A DNA stretch of 5,584 nt. Origin: Streptosporangiaceae bacterium. GTDB taxonomy: Bacteria > Actinomycetota > Actinomycetes > Streptosporangiales > Streptosporangiaceae. The notes under the pieces are model-generated. The model worked only from the letters and a program-made list of their open reading frames with translations. It did no database searches and was not told where the DNA came from. Below, piece after piece: positions 1 through 5,570 of this stretch (position 1 is its first letter; each line of letters starts with the position of its first letter). The stretch covers positions 1 to 5,584 of the forward strand of contig JASHXW010000478.1 of assembly GCA_030043395.1 (NCBI GenBank), given 5' to 3'. The position numbers and the translations under genes were made by a program.

Positions 1-787
1 GGCCGCCGGCGTCCTGGTAGGCCTTCGTCACGATGTCCTTCAGGTATGCCACCCCGATGACATCGTCCAGGTTTTCCCCGATCACGGGAATCCTGGAGAA
101 CCCGCTGCGCAGGGCCAGCGTCAGGGCCTGGCTCAGGCTCTTGCCACTCTGAACGAAGATCATGTCGGTTCGGGGCACCATGACCTCGCGCACGATCGTG
201 TCGCCGAGCTCGAAGACCGAGTGGATCATCTTGCGCTCCGCCGGCTCGATGACCTTCCGGCGCTCGAGCAGGTCGACCAGTCCGCGCAGGTCCTCCTCCT
301 CGTCTGACTGGCCGCCCTGCTGGTCGTCGTCACCGTGCACGATCCGCCCGGTCGCCAGCAGCAGCGACGGTACCGGCCCGAGCAGGCGCACAACCGGCTG
401 CATTACCGAGGCCGCCGACCCGGCCACCCTCGCGGCGTACTGCTGGCCCAGCGTCCGCGGCACGATCCCGGCGACCACGTAGATGATGACGGTCATGATC
501 GCGGCGCAGATCAGGAATGCCTGCCAGCCGTAGCCGAGCTGGTGCACGAGCACCGCCGCTACGAGCACCGTGGCGCCGAGTTCCGCCGCTACCCGCGCGA
601 GCAGCAGGACGGCGATGTACTTGGGCACCTCCGCGAGGACCGCCTGCAGCTGCGCGGACTCCTCCCGTGCCGAGGCCGCAAGCTCCTTGGCTCCGGCCCT
701 GGCTACCCGCAGCAGCGCAGTGTCGGCGATCGCGCACAGTCCGGCGCACAGGACCAGCACGGCCGCGGGGACGATCAGCCAGGCCAT
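1..787 (-). CDS. CNNM/CorC (HlyC)-family membrane protein with CBS region, partial (3' end outside window)
   Basis: A minus-strand frame starts at ATG 787-785 and stays open to the left edge, giving 262 residues without a stop. Hydrophobic segments at about residues 2-20, 58-82 and 88-110 form the CNNM/DUF21-type membrane domain. An acidic linker follows (about 152-168). The family hallmark EVMVPRTDM lies at 201-209, and the first CBS motif begins after it (GFSRIPVIGENLDDVIGV, 229-246). The second CBS motif and any CorC_HlyC C-terminal domain would lie beyond the window. Family members are linked to magnesium or other cation transport, and the CBS pair binds adenine nucleotides; the 'hemolysin' name is historical and should not be taken as function. 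The start is 6 bp after the ybeY stop, and GGAG inside the ybeY end gives a 9-nt spacer. An in-frame GTG two codons earlier has too short a spacer. The family is certain; the transported ion cannot be told. Confidence 0.93.
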   Translation of the reverse strand, partial: MAWLIVPAAVLVLCAGLCAIADTALLRVARAGAKELAASAREESAQLQAVLAEVPKYIAVLLLARVAAELGATVLVAAVLVHQLGYGWQAFLICAAIMTVIIYVVAGIVPRTLGQQYAARVAGSAASVMQPVVRLLGPVPSLLLATGRIVHGDDDQQGGQSDEEEDLRGLVDLLERRKVIEPAERKMIHSVFELGDTIVREVMVPRTDMIFVQSGKSLSQALTLALRSGFSRIPVIGENLDDVIGVAYLKDIVTKAYQDAGG

Positions 788-793
788 GGTCAC

Positions 794-1414
794 CTACTCC
801 GGTGCGGCCTGGCCGCCATTGGCCTCGCCGCCGTCGGCCTCGCCGCTATCGGCCTGGCCAGCGTCCGGCGAGCCACTATCCGGCAAGCCACCATCGGCCA
901 AGCCGGGGTCTGGCGAACCCGCGCCGCCGCCGTGCTCAGCACGCCAGGACGCGAGGAGCCTGTCCTGCAGGCCGAACATCGCCGCGTGCTCCTGGGCATC
1001 CGCGTGGTCATAGCCGAGCAAGTGCAAGATTCCGTGCGTGCACAGCAAGTCGATCTCGTCCGCTACCGCATGCCCGGCCCGCCGCGCCGCCACGGCGGCC
1101 ACCTGCGGGCAGATCACCACGTCCCCGAGCAGGCCGGGGATGCCCGGCGACTCAGAGCTACCGTGCTGCTCGGCATGCGTGCCGCCAGGCTGCGGCGGCC
1201 TGAGCTCGTCCATCGGGAAGGCGAGCACGTCCGTCGGGCCTTCCTCACCCATCCAGCGGACGTGCAGCTCGGTCATGGCGGGCTCGTCGACGAGCAGGAC
1301 GGAAAGCTCGGCCAGCGGATGAACGCGCATCTCGTCGAGTACGTGCCTGGCCAGGTCGGCAAGAGCCGCCTCGTCGACACTGACCCCGGACTCGTTGGCG
1401 ATCTCGATGCTCAC
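794..1414 (-). CDS. ybeY: YbeY endoribonuclease / rRNA maturation factor with repetitive C-terminal tail
   Basis: The product has 206 residues. The zinc-binding signature is H127-GIL-H131-LLGYD-H137 (H-x3-H-x5-H). The upstream conserved block is R53...[10 protein letters not shown] (61-70), followed by LGDVVIC (96-102). YbeY is a single-strand-specific metal-dependent endoribonuclease of the cytoplasm that acts in 16S rRNA 3'-end maturation and ribosome quality control. The start is GTG at 1414-1412: an in-frame TAA lies seven codons upstream with no other start between, and GAGG sits 5 nt before the GTG. The catalytic fold ends near residue 160. The last ~45 residues are a Gly/Asp/Ala/Ser-rich tail of degenerate pentapeptides encoded by a 15-bp tandem repeat, longer than the usual ~150-180 residue family size. 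The gene sits between phoH (52 bp gap) and the CNNM gene (6 bp gap), the standard actinobacterial order. Confidence 0.96.
   Translation of the reverse strand: MSIEIANESGVSVDEAALADLARHVLDEMRVHPLAELSVLLVDEPAMTELHVRWMGEEGPTDVLAFPMDELRPPQPGGTHAEQHGSSESPGIPGLLGDVVICPQVAAVAARRAGHAVADEIDLLCTHGILHLLGYDHADAQEHAAMFGLQDRLLASWRAEHGGGAGSPDPGLADGGLPDSGSPDAGQADSGEADGGEANGGQAAPE
806..910. repeat. 15-bp degenerate tandem repeat, 7 units, coding the YbeY tail
   Basis: Seven consecutive 15-mers start at 806, 821, 836, 851, 866, 881 and 896 on the plus strand. The clearest are GGCCTCGCCGCCGTC (821) and GGCCTCGCCGCTATC (836). Units 5-7 drift to CGGCGAGCCACTATC, CGGCAAGCCACCATC and GGCCAAGCCGGGGTC. The next 15 bases (911-925) keep only a trace of the pattern. 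On the minus strand the period is exactly five codons, giving pentapeptides such as [10 protein letters not shown] and EANGG, so copy-number change would not shift the ybeY frame. Confidence 0.85.
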
Positions 1415-1466
1415 GCCGGCCTCGGAGAATTGTTAGGGATGAAAAGCCACAGTCGGGAAATCGCGA

Positions 1467-2534
1467 TCACCGGTTCCTGCTGACGTCCCGCCGCTGCCGG
1501 TTCGCCGCCAGTCGCCCGGCCTCGGCAGCCTCCTTCGCGGCGTCGTAGCGCGCGTACGCGTCCACGATGTCCGCGACCAGCCTGTGCCGGACCACGTCGT
1601 GGGCCGTCAGCTTGCAGAAGTACACGTCCGGCACGCCGTCGAGCACATCCTGGACCATCCGCAGGCCGCTGACCTGGCCAGCCGGCAGGTCGACCTGCGT
1701 GACGTCACCCGTGACGACGATCTTCGAGCCGAAGCCCAGCCTGGTGAGGAACATCTTCATCTGCTCAGCCGAGGTGTTCTGCGCCTCGTCCAGGATGATA
1801 AACGAGTCGTTCAGCGAGCGGCCGCGCATGTAAGCGAGCGGCGCGATCTCGATGGTCCCGGCCGTGAGCAGCCGCGGGATCGAGTCGGGGTCGACCATGT
1901 CGTGCAGCGCATCGTAGAGCGGCCGCAGGTAGGGGTCGATCTTCTCGTACAACGTCCCTGGCAGGAAGCCAAGCCGCTCGCCGGCCTCGACAGCTGGCCT
2001 GGTCAGGATGATCCTGTTGACCTCCTTGGCCTGCAGCGCCTTGACCGCCTTCGCCATCGCCAGGTAGGTCTTCCCGGTGCCAGCCGGGCCGATGGCGAAC
2101 ACGATCGTGTGCTTGTCGATCGCGTCGACGTACCGCTTCTGGTTCAGCGTCTTCGGCCTGATCGTCCGGCCGCGGCTGGACAGGATATCCAGCGTCAGCA
2201 CTTCAGCGGGCCGAGCACCCGACTTGCGGCGCAGCATGGCGACGCTGCGTTCGACCACGTCGGAGGTCACCTCGGTGCCGCTCGCGATCAGCCTGGTGAG
2301 CTCGTCGAACAGCTCGCCAATGACCGCCGCCTCCATGGCGGACCCAGTCACCGTGATCTCGTTGCCGCGCACGTGAATATCGGAGTCGAACGCCTCCTCG
2401 ATCACGTGCAGGAGTTCATCGCGCGAGCCAAGCAGGCTGACCATCGAATGCGGCTCGGGGATCACGATCCGAAGCGATGTCGCGCCATCCGACTGGCGCC
2501 CGCCAGTATCTGCCTCGCTCGGGGTCTTCTTCAA
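1467..2534 (-). CDS. phoH: PhoH-like (YbeZ-type) P-loop ATPase
   Basis: The product has 355 residues. A short N-terminal domain (about 21-105, starting LRIVIPEP) precedes the PhoH ATPase domain (about 125-330). Walker A is GPAGTGKT (149-156), Walker B is FIILDEAQN (245-253), and the family motif TGDVTQVDLP is at 275-284. PhoH/YbeZ proteins are cytoplasmic NTPases of superfamily 1-helicase-like fold; in bacteria where it was tested YbeZ associates with YbeY, which fits the adjacency to ybeY here. The name PhoH comes from phosphate-starvation induction in E. coli; no Pho box was recognised here. The start is read as TTG 2534-2532, with GAGG 8 nt upstream. The next in-frame ATG (residue 31) would delete conserved N-terminal sequence. 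The last ~25 residues (331-355) are a basic, Ala-rich tail with no motif. The 39-bp gap to the HIT gene contains a possible mini-ORF that ends on the TTG. Confidence 0.96.
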   Translation of the reverse strand: MKKTPSEADTGGRQSDGATSLRIVIPEPHSMVSLLGSRDELLHVIEEAFDSDIHVRGNEITVTGSAMEAAVIGELFDELTRLIASGTEVTSDVVERSVAMLRRKSGARPAEVLTLDILSSRGRTIRPKTLNQKRYVDAIDKHTIVFAIGPAGTGKTYLAMAKAVKALQAKEVNRIILTRPAVEAGERLGFLPGTLYEKIDPYLRPLYDALHDMVDPDSIPRLLTAGTIEIAPLAYMRGRSLNDSFIILDEAQNTSAEQMKMFLTRLGFGSKIVVTGDVTQVDLPAGQVSGLRMVQDVLDGVPDVYFCKLTAHDVVRHRLVADIVDAYARYDAAKEAAEAGRLAANRQRRDVSRNR

Positions 2535-2573
2535 TACCGCCGCCTCGCCCGGCCTTGCCTCATCTGGTCCGCC

Positions 2574-2918
2574 TCACCCAGGCGGCCAGGCCATCGGCCT
2601 GCCGCCGAGCACATGCGCGTGAGCGTGCGCGACGGTCTGGCCGGCATGGCCGCCCGTATTGAACACAACGCGGTACCCGGTGTCGGCGATGCCCTCGGCG
2701 ACCGCCACCGCGTGAGCTTGCCTGGCGACCTCCGACAGCAGGCCGTCCTGAGCCGCCGCCAGGTCTGCCAGGTCCGCGTGGTGTGCCTTCGGGACCACCA
2801 GGACATGCACGGGCGCCTGCGGATTGATGTCGCGAAACGCGACAGTCCGGTCAGACTCGAGCACGACAGTGGCCGGGATGTCACCGTTAGCGATCTTGCA
2901 GAAGAGGCAATCGGACAC
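2574..2918 (-). CDS. HIT (histidine triad) family nucleotide hydrolase
   Basis: The product has 114 residues, typical for Hint-branch HIT proteins. The N-terminus reads MSDCLFCKIANGDIP, with a C4-x2-C7 pair that in some family members binds zinc together with histidines. The C-terminal block is NTGGHAGQTV (87-96) followed by the triad HAHAHVL (98-104; H98, H100, H102, with H100 the expected nucleophile by family alignment) and the usual WPPG end. Hint proteins are cytoplasmic purine nucleoside phosphoramidases; the true substrate is unknown. The frame is open to 3035, but GTG 2918-2916 is chosen because the conserved family N-terminus begins exactly there and a -10-like element lies 7 nt upstream. 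There is no Shine-Dalgarno before it, so translation is probably leaderless. It is the first gene of the minus-strand group. Confidence 0.93.
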   Translation of the reverse strand: MSDCLFCKIANGDIPATVVLESDRTVAFRDINPQAPVHVLVVPKAHHADLADLAAAQDGLLSEVARQAHAVAVAEGIADTGYRVVFNTGGHAGQTVAHAHAHVLGGRPMAWPPG

Positions 2919-2925
2919 GGGCCCG

Positions 2926-2931
2926 ATACTA
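2926..2931 (-). promoter_or_regulatory. Candidate -10 element of a leaderless promoter for the HIT-phoH-ybeY group
   Basis: Read on the minus strand, TAGTAT (2931-2926) matches TANNNT and is followed by seven bases (CGGGCCC) and the GTG start at 2918. That spacing would place transcription initiation at or next to the start codon. No purine-rich ribosome site precedes the GTG. A 17-bp spacer points to GGTGGC (2954-2949), a poor -35 match, so the call rests on the -10 and the spacing. Confidence 0.45.
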
Positions 2932-2991
2932 ACCTGTGACGTGCTGAAGCCACCGCCGACATATAGGGTTGCATCGCTGCGAACCCGTAGC

Positions 2992-3026
2992 GCGTCGCGT
3001 CTCCCGCGTCGGCGCGGCAGCGTCGG
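2992..3026. repeat. Three direct heptamers GCGTCG(C/G) at exact 14-bp spacing
   Basis: GCGTCGC starts at 2992, and GCGTCGG starts at 3006 and again at 3020. They lie in the divergent region between the HIT gene and the sigma-factor gene, where an operator could serve either direction. The spacers between them are not conserved. The background here is very GC-rich and CG-dinucleotide-rich, so chance is a real alternative. Confidence 0.3.
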
Positions 3027-3133
3027 ACGGAGCATGGTGGAGCGGTGGCCTTGGTGACGCGTGTTCTCGCGCGAGCTGATCGCGCCGCAAGATGCGATGT
3101 CGCCGCGTAAACCTAATCGCCCTGCCGCGCGTC

Positions 3134-3138
3134 AGGAG
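3134..3138 (+). promoter_or_regulatory. Shine-Dalgarno AGGAG used to choose the sigma-factor start
   Basis: AGGAG lies 3 nt before GTG 3142. The spacer is shorter than ideal, but this is the only good Shine-Dalgarno near the candidate starts. The in-frame GTG 3061 has its nearest GGAG 18 nt away (3039-3042), and ATG 3097 has none. Confidence 0.45.
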
Positions 3139-3141
3139 AAG

Positions 3142-3831
3142 GTGACCAAGACCCTAGTTGCGGACACGGCAACACTGGGGCAGGTCACCGCCCACGAGAG
3201 CCTGGACGCCATCGATCCGGAGTCTGGCGCTGCAGCTGGCATCTGCCCTGAGCACGGCATGGGCTGCACGCATGACCTCGGCTTCGAGCAGGCCGTCGGA
3301 TACAGCCAGTTCATCGGGGAAGCAGGCGACGCGGACGCGGCCATCACCGTGCTGTACGGCGCGCACTACCGGTCCCTGGTACGCCTGGCGACCCTGCTCG
3401 TCCATGACATCGCTACCGCGGAGGAAGTTGTGCAGGACTCGTTCGTCGCCCTGCATGCCGGGTTGCACCGGCTGCGCGACAGCGAGAAGGCGCTTTCCTA
3501 CCTGCGTGCGGCCGTGGTCAACCGGGCGCGCTCGGTGCTGCGCCATCGCGCGGTAGTCGACCGCAACGCGCCAAAGCCGACGCCGGACATGCCAAGCGCC
3601 GAGCTCGGCGCGCTCGCGCTGCTTGAGCGCTCCTCCGTGGTCGCGGCGCTGCGATCGCTGCCAGTCCGCCAGCGCGAGGTCGTAGTGCTGCGCTTCTACG
3701 GCGACCTCTCCGAGGCGCAGATCGCGGCGGCGATGGGAATCACGCGCGGTGCCGTCAAGAGTCACACGGCGCGTGCGATGTCCGCGCTGCGCTCGGTTCT
3801 GGGGCCCGAAGCACTGGAGCCAGAAACATGA
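3142..3831 (+). CDS. Sigma-70-family RNA polymerase sigma factor, ECF/SigE-like
   Basis: The product has 229 residues from GTG 3142. Sigma region 2 spans about residues 68-138 (LYGAHYRSLVRLATLL, then AEEVVQDSFVAL at 93-104). Region 4 spans about 163-220, with LPVRQREVVVLRFYGDLSE and the helix-turn-helix IAAAMGITRGAVKSHTARAM. It lacks regions 1.1 and 3, as expected for a group-4 sigma factor that directs RNA polymerase to a small regulon. The ~65-residue N-terminal extension is unusual: it holds C35-x2-H38-x3-C42-x-H44, the only two cysteines of the protein. The start is uncertain. The frame is open from GTG 3061 (256 residues), but codons in 3061-3141 use A/T-ending forms (CAA, GAT, CGT, AAA, CCT, AAT) unlike the rest, and the only Shine-Dalgarno is at 3134. 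The stop TGA overlaps the next gene's ATG. The signal and regulon are unknown. Confidence 0.92.
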   Translation: MTKTLVADTATLGQVTAHESLDAIDPESGAAAGICPEHGMGCTHDLGFEQAVGYSQFIGEAGDADAAITVLYGAHYRSLVRLATLLVHDIATAEEVVQDSFVALHAGLHRLRDSEKALSYLRAAVVNRARSVLRHRAVVDRNAPKPTPDMPSAELGALALLERSSVVAALRSLPVRQREVVVLRFYGDLSEAQIAAAMGITRGAVKSHTARAMSALRSVLGPEALEPET

Positions 3832-4766
3832 GCCGCCGCAGGCCAGATCCGCGCCAGGGCCACCTGGAGAGCGCGCTGCGACGTGCGCTGCACGTCGCAG
3901 CGGACGCCATCGAGCCTGGAGCTGATGGCCTGGACCAGATCCGCGCGAGGATCACCGCTCACGGGGCAGCCCGGCCGCAGGCTTCGCATCGATCGTGGGC
4001 CGGATGGCGGCAAGCACGGCAGGACGCCGGCCCGGCGTGGCGGGTCTTGGCGCCTGTAGGGGCATGGCTTAGCTACGCCTTGGCGGTCGTCTCCGAGCGG
4101 TTCAGGCCCGAGCCGGGCCGGACCGGCTGGCTTGGCTGGCTGCGCCCGGCCGCCGCAGTGGGCACCGGCATCTTCGTGCTAGCCGCTGCGGGCTGGGCAG
4201 TCGCCGCACTCCCGCAAGCTATCTCCTCGCCGGGCGGCCAGAGCCAGACACCGCCAGCCAAGGCGACGAGGGCCGCGCATTCGCCGACCTCCAGCTCGGG
4301 GGCGGGGGTCACTTACCCGATCGGCGGCAGCACGCCCGCATACACCTCGACATGCAGCCCGAGCAGCTACCCGGGCGGTACCCCCACGACGAGCCCGAGT
4401 ACCTCGTCCAGTCCCTCCGCAAGCCCGTCGACGTCGCCAACCACGTCGCCCTCGACGTCCCCGGCACCATCGGGCTCCGCGACGACGACGCCGCAGCCGA
4501 GCGATTCCGAAGCGTCCAGCGGGACCGACGCGTACACGGCCACCAGCGTGCTGGGAGCCCGGCCGGAGGTGTCACCAGGGCCGACGATTCAGGTCTCGCA
4601 GGGCGCGACCCAGACGCCTGCGCCGACGCTGACGCCATCGCCGACACCATCGCAGACACCATCGGCGACCACGTCAGGCTCGCCCGCGCCCTGCGGCAGC
4701 CCGCAGCCCGGTGAGTCGTCGCCAGCTGGCAGCTCGTCGCCTGAGCCATCCTTCCCCTCGCCCTAG
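3828..4766 (+). CDS. Single-pass membrane protein with Ser/Thr/Pro-rich exterior; putative partner of the sigma factor
   Basis: The product has 312 residues and I do not recognise a named family. The N-terminal ~105 residues are basic and probably cytoplasmic, including a helical stretch LESALRRALHVAADAI (13-28) and DGLDQIRARI (33-42). A weaker hydrophobic stretch lies at 71-88. The clear membrane segment is about 107-131 (VGTGIFVLAAAGWAVAALPQ), preceded by arginines, suggesting N-inside, C-outside. Residues 132-312 are Ser/Thr/Pro/Gly-rich, resembling a cell-wall-spanning or O-glycosylated stalk, and hold the only two cysteines (C176, C289). ATG 3828 overlaps the sigma stop as ATGA, so the two are very likely translationally coupled. 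Position suggests an anti-sigma or membrane-sensor role, but there is no H-x3-C-x2-C zinc motif in the cytoplasmic part and no RskA-like motif that I can see. The function is inference from context only. Confidence 0.85.
   Translation: MSRRRPDPRQGHLESALRRALHVAADAIEPGADGLDQIRARITAHGAARPQASHRSWAGWRQARQDAGPAWRVLAPVGAWLSYALAVVSERFRPEPGRTGWLGWLRPAAAVGTGIFVLAAAGWAVAALPQAISSPGGQSQTPPAKATRAAHSPTSSSGAGVTYPIGGSTPAYTSTCSPSSYPGGTPTTSPSTSSSPSASPSTSPTTSPSTSPAPSGSATTTPQPSDSEASSGTDAYTATSVLGARPEVSPGPTIQVSQGATQTPAPTLTPSPTPSQTPSATTSGSPAPCGSPQPGESSPAGSSSPEPSFPSP
4631..4666. repeat. 12-bp tandem repeat, 3 units, in the Ser/Thr/Pro-rich region
   Basis: The units are GACGCCATCGCC (4631), GACACCATCGCA (4643) and GACACCATCGGC (4655). 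They encode tetrapeptides of the TPSP/TPSQ/TPSA type, in frame. The broader tract 4380-4480 is also low-complexity (ACG/TCG/CCG codons) but has no fixed period. Confidence 0.7.
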
Positions 4767-4776
4767 CTGACAACCC

Positions 4777-4804
4777 CCAGCCCGGCAGGCTCCTGCCACC
4801 CTGG
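4777..4804. terminator. Imperfect hairpin between convergent genes, possible bidirectional terminator
   Basis: CCAG-CCC-GGCAGG-CT-CCTGCC-ACC-CTGG forms an inner 6-bp perfect palindrome (4784-4797; effectively a 5-bp stem with a GCTC loop). Beyond a 3x3 internal loop there is an outer 4-bp stem. It falls in the 53-bp gap between the membrane-protein stop (4766) and the rsmE stop (4820), where a two-way terminator would be expected. No T-tract follows on either strand, so it is not a textbook intrinsic terminator. Confidence 0.45.
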
Positions 4805-4819
4805 CCAAGCAACGAGCGC

Positions 4820-5560
4820 TCAGGCCCACCGGCCGCAGCGACTGAGCACCAGGGCTGCGGCGACTGCGCCTGCTGTCGACCCGCGCAGGACCGAGGGTCC
4901 CAGCCTGACTGGCAGCGCGCCTGCGGCGGTCAGCTCGGCGAACTCGGCCTGGCTGACGCCGCCCTCCGGGCCGACGATCAGCATGATCTCTCCGTCGCCG
5001 GGCAACGTCAGGTCCGCCAGCGAGCTGGCCGCGTCCGGGTCGAGCAGCAGCGCCATGCTGGCCCCGGTGACTGCTGACAGCAGTTCTGCGGTCCCAGCCG
5101 GCTCGCTCACTTCGGGGAACCTTGCCCGCCGCGACTGCTTCGCCGCTTCGCGAGCTGTCGAGCGCCACCGGCTGAGCGCCTTGTCCTTGCGGTCCGGACT
5201 CCACCGGACGACGCAGCGCTCCGCGGCCCACGGCACGATCGCGTCGACGCCGACCTCAGTCATGAGCTCGACGGCCAGCTCGGAGCGATCGCCCTTGAGT
5301 ATCGCCTGCGCGACGATCACCCGGCATGCGGGCGCAGGCTCGGCGCGCCTGGCCAGGACGGCGAGGTCAAGTTCGCCCGCCCCGGGCCTGGCCGCGATCA
5401 CCTCGCACTGCGCCAGCAGTCCAGTGCCGTCGGTCAGGTCCACTCGCTCGCCGGGCCCGAGCCTGCGCACGGTCGTGGCATGCCGACCCTCCGGGCCGGA
5501 CAGCGTGACGGTGTCGCGGTCGAGCTGACCGCGTTCGCAGACGAAGACGGGTGGCGTCAT
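4820..5560 (-). CDS. rsmE: RsmE, 16S rRNA (uracil(1498)-N3)-methyltransferase
   Basis: The product has 246 residues, normal for the family. An N-terminal PUA-like RNA-binding domain (about 1-72, with SGPEGRHATTVRRLGPGE at 21-38) precedes a SPOUT methyltransferase domain (about 78-243). Diagnostic blocks are QAILKGDRSELAVELMTEVG (85-104), EAAKQSRRARFPEV (138-151), LIVGPEGGVS (194-203) and the knot-region LGPSVLRGSTAG (220-231). The usual family form of the last block is LR-T-E/S-TA, so G227 is a small deviation. The enzyme uses S-adenosylmethionine to methylate N3 of U1498 in assembled 30S subunits. The start is ATG 5560-5558 with GGAGG 5 nt upstream. In actinobacteria this gene usually follows dnaJ, which would lie beyond the right edge. 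It converges with the plus-strand membrane-protein gene. Confidence 0.96.
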   Translation of the reverse strand: MTPPVFVCERGQLDRDTVTLSGPEGRHATTVRRLGPGERVDLTDGTGLLAQCEVIAARPGAGELDLAVLARRAEPAPACRVIVAQAILKGDRSELAVELMTEVGVDAIVPWAAERCVVRWSPDRKDKALSRWRSTAREAAKQSRRARFPEVSEPAGTAELLSAVTGASMALLLDPDAASSLADLTLPGDGEIMLIVGPEGGVSQAEFAELTAAGALPVRLGPSVLRGSTAGAVAAALVLSRCGRWA

Positions 5561-5565
5561 GTCGG

Positions 5566-5570
5566 CCTCC
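5566..5570 (-). promoter_or_regulatory. Shine-Dalgarno GGAGG of rsmE
   Basis: Read on the minus strand, GGAGG is followed by CCGAC and ATG 5560. This near-ideal site fixes the rsmE start even though the frame stays open to the window edge. Confidence 0.75.

Noticed and set aside
1415..1466. Regulatory structure in the 52-bp phoH-ybeY gap
   Set aside because: Apart from the ybeY ribosome site I see no stable hairpin or promoter pair here.
335..1483. Long plus-strand open frame of 382 codons
   Set aside because: It lies antisense across the CNNM gene and ybeY, both with clear family motifs on the minus strand. The translation is Arg/Gly-rich without motifs, as GC-rich shadow frames are.
1584..2939. 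Long plus-strand open frame of 451 codons
   Set aside because: It is antisense to phoH and the HIT gene, whose Walker and histidine-triad motifs are unambiguous. It is a shadow of their codon bias.
2964..2969. TAGGGT as a plus-strand -10 for the sigma gene
   Set aside because: It matches TANNNT, but no -35 is visible at proper spacing and it is more than 90 bp from any candidate start. Too weak to list.
2981..3001. ECF-type promoter (GAAC ... CGTC) for autoregulation of the sigma gene
   Set aside because: GAAC is at 2981-2984, but the CGTC copies are 8, 13 or 22 bp away, not 16-18, so the pattern does not fit.
2919..3035. N-terminal extension of the HIT gene to 3035
   Set aside because: The extra 39 residues are basic and unlike the family, and the conserved N-terminus begins at GTG 2918 right after a promoter-like element.
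4309..4812. Minus-strand open frame of 167 codons across the Ser/Thr/Pro-rich region
   Set aside because: It is antisense to the low-complexity coding tract. The translation is Ser/Arg/Ala-rich without motifs, and the gene overlapping the sigma stop explains the strand better.
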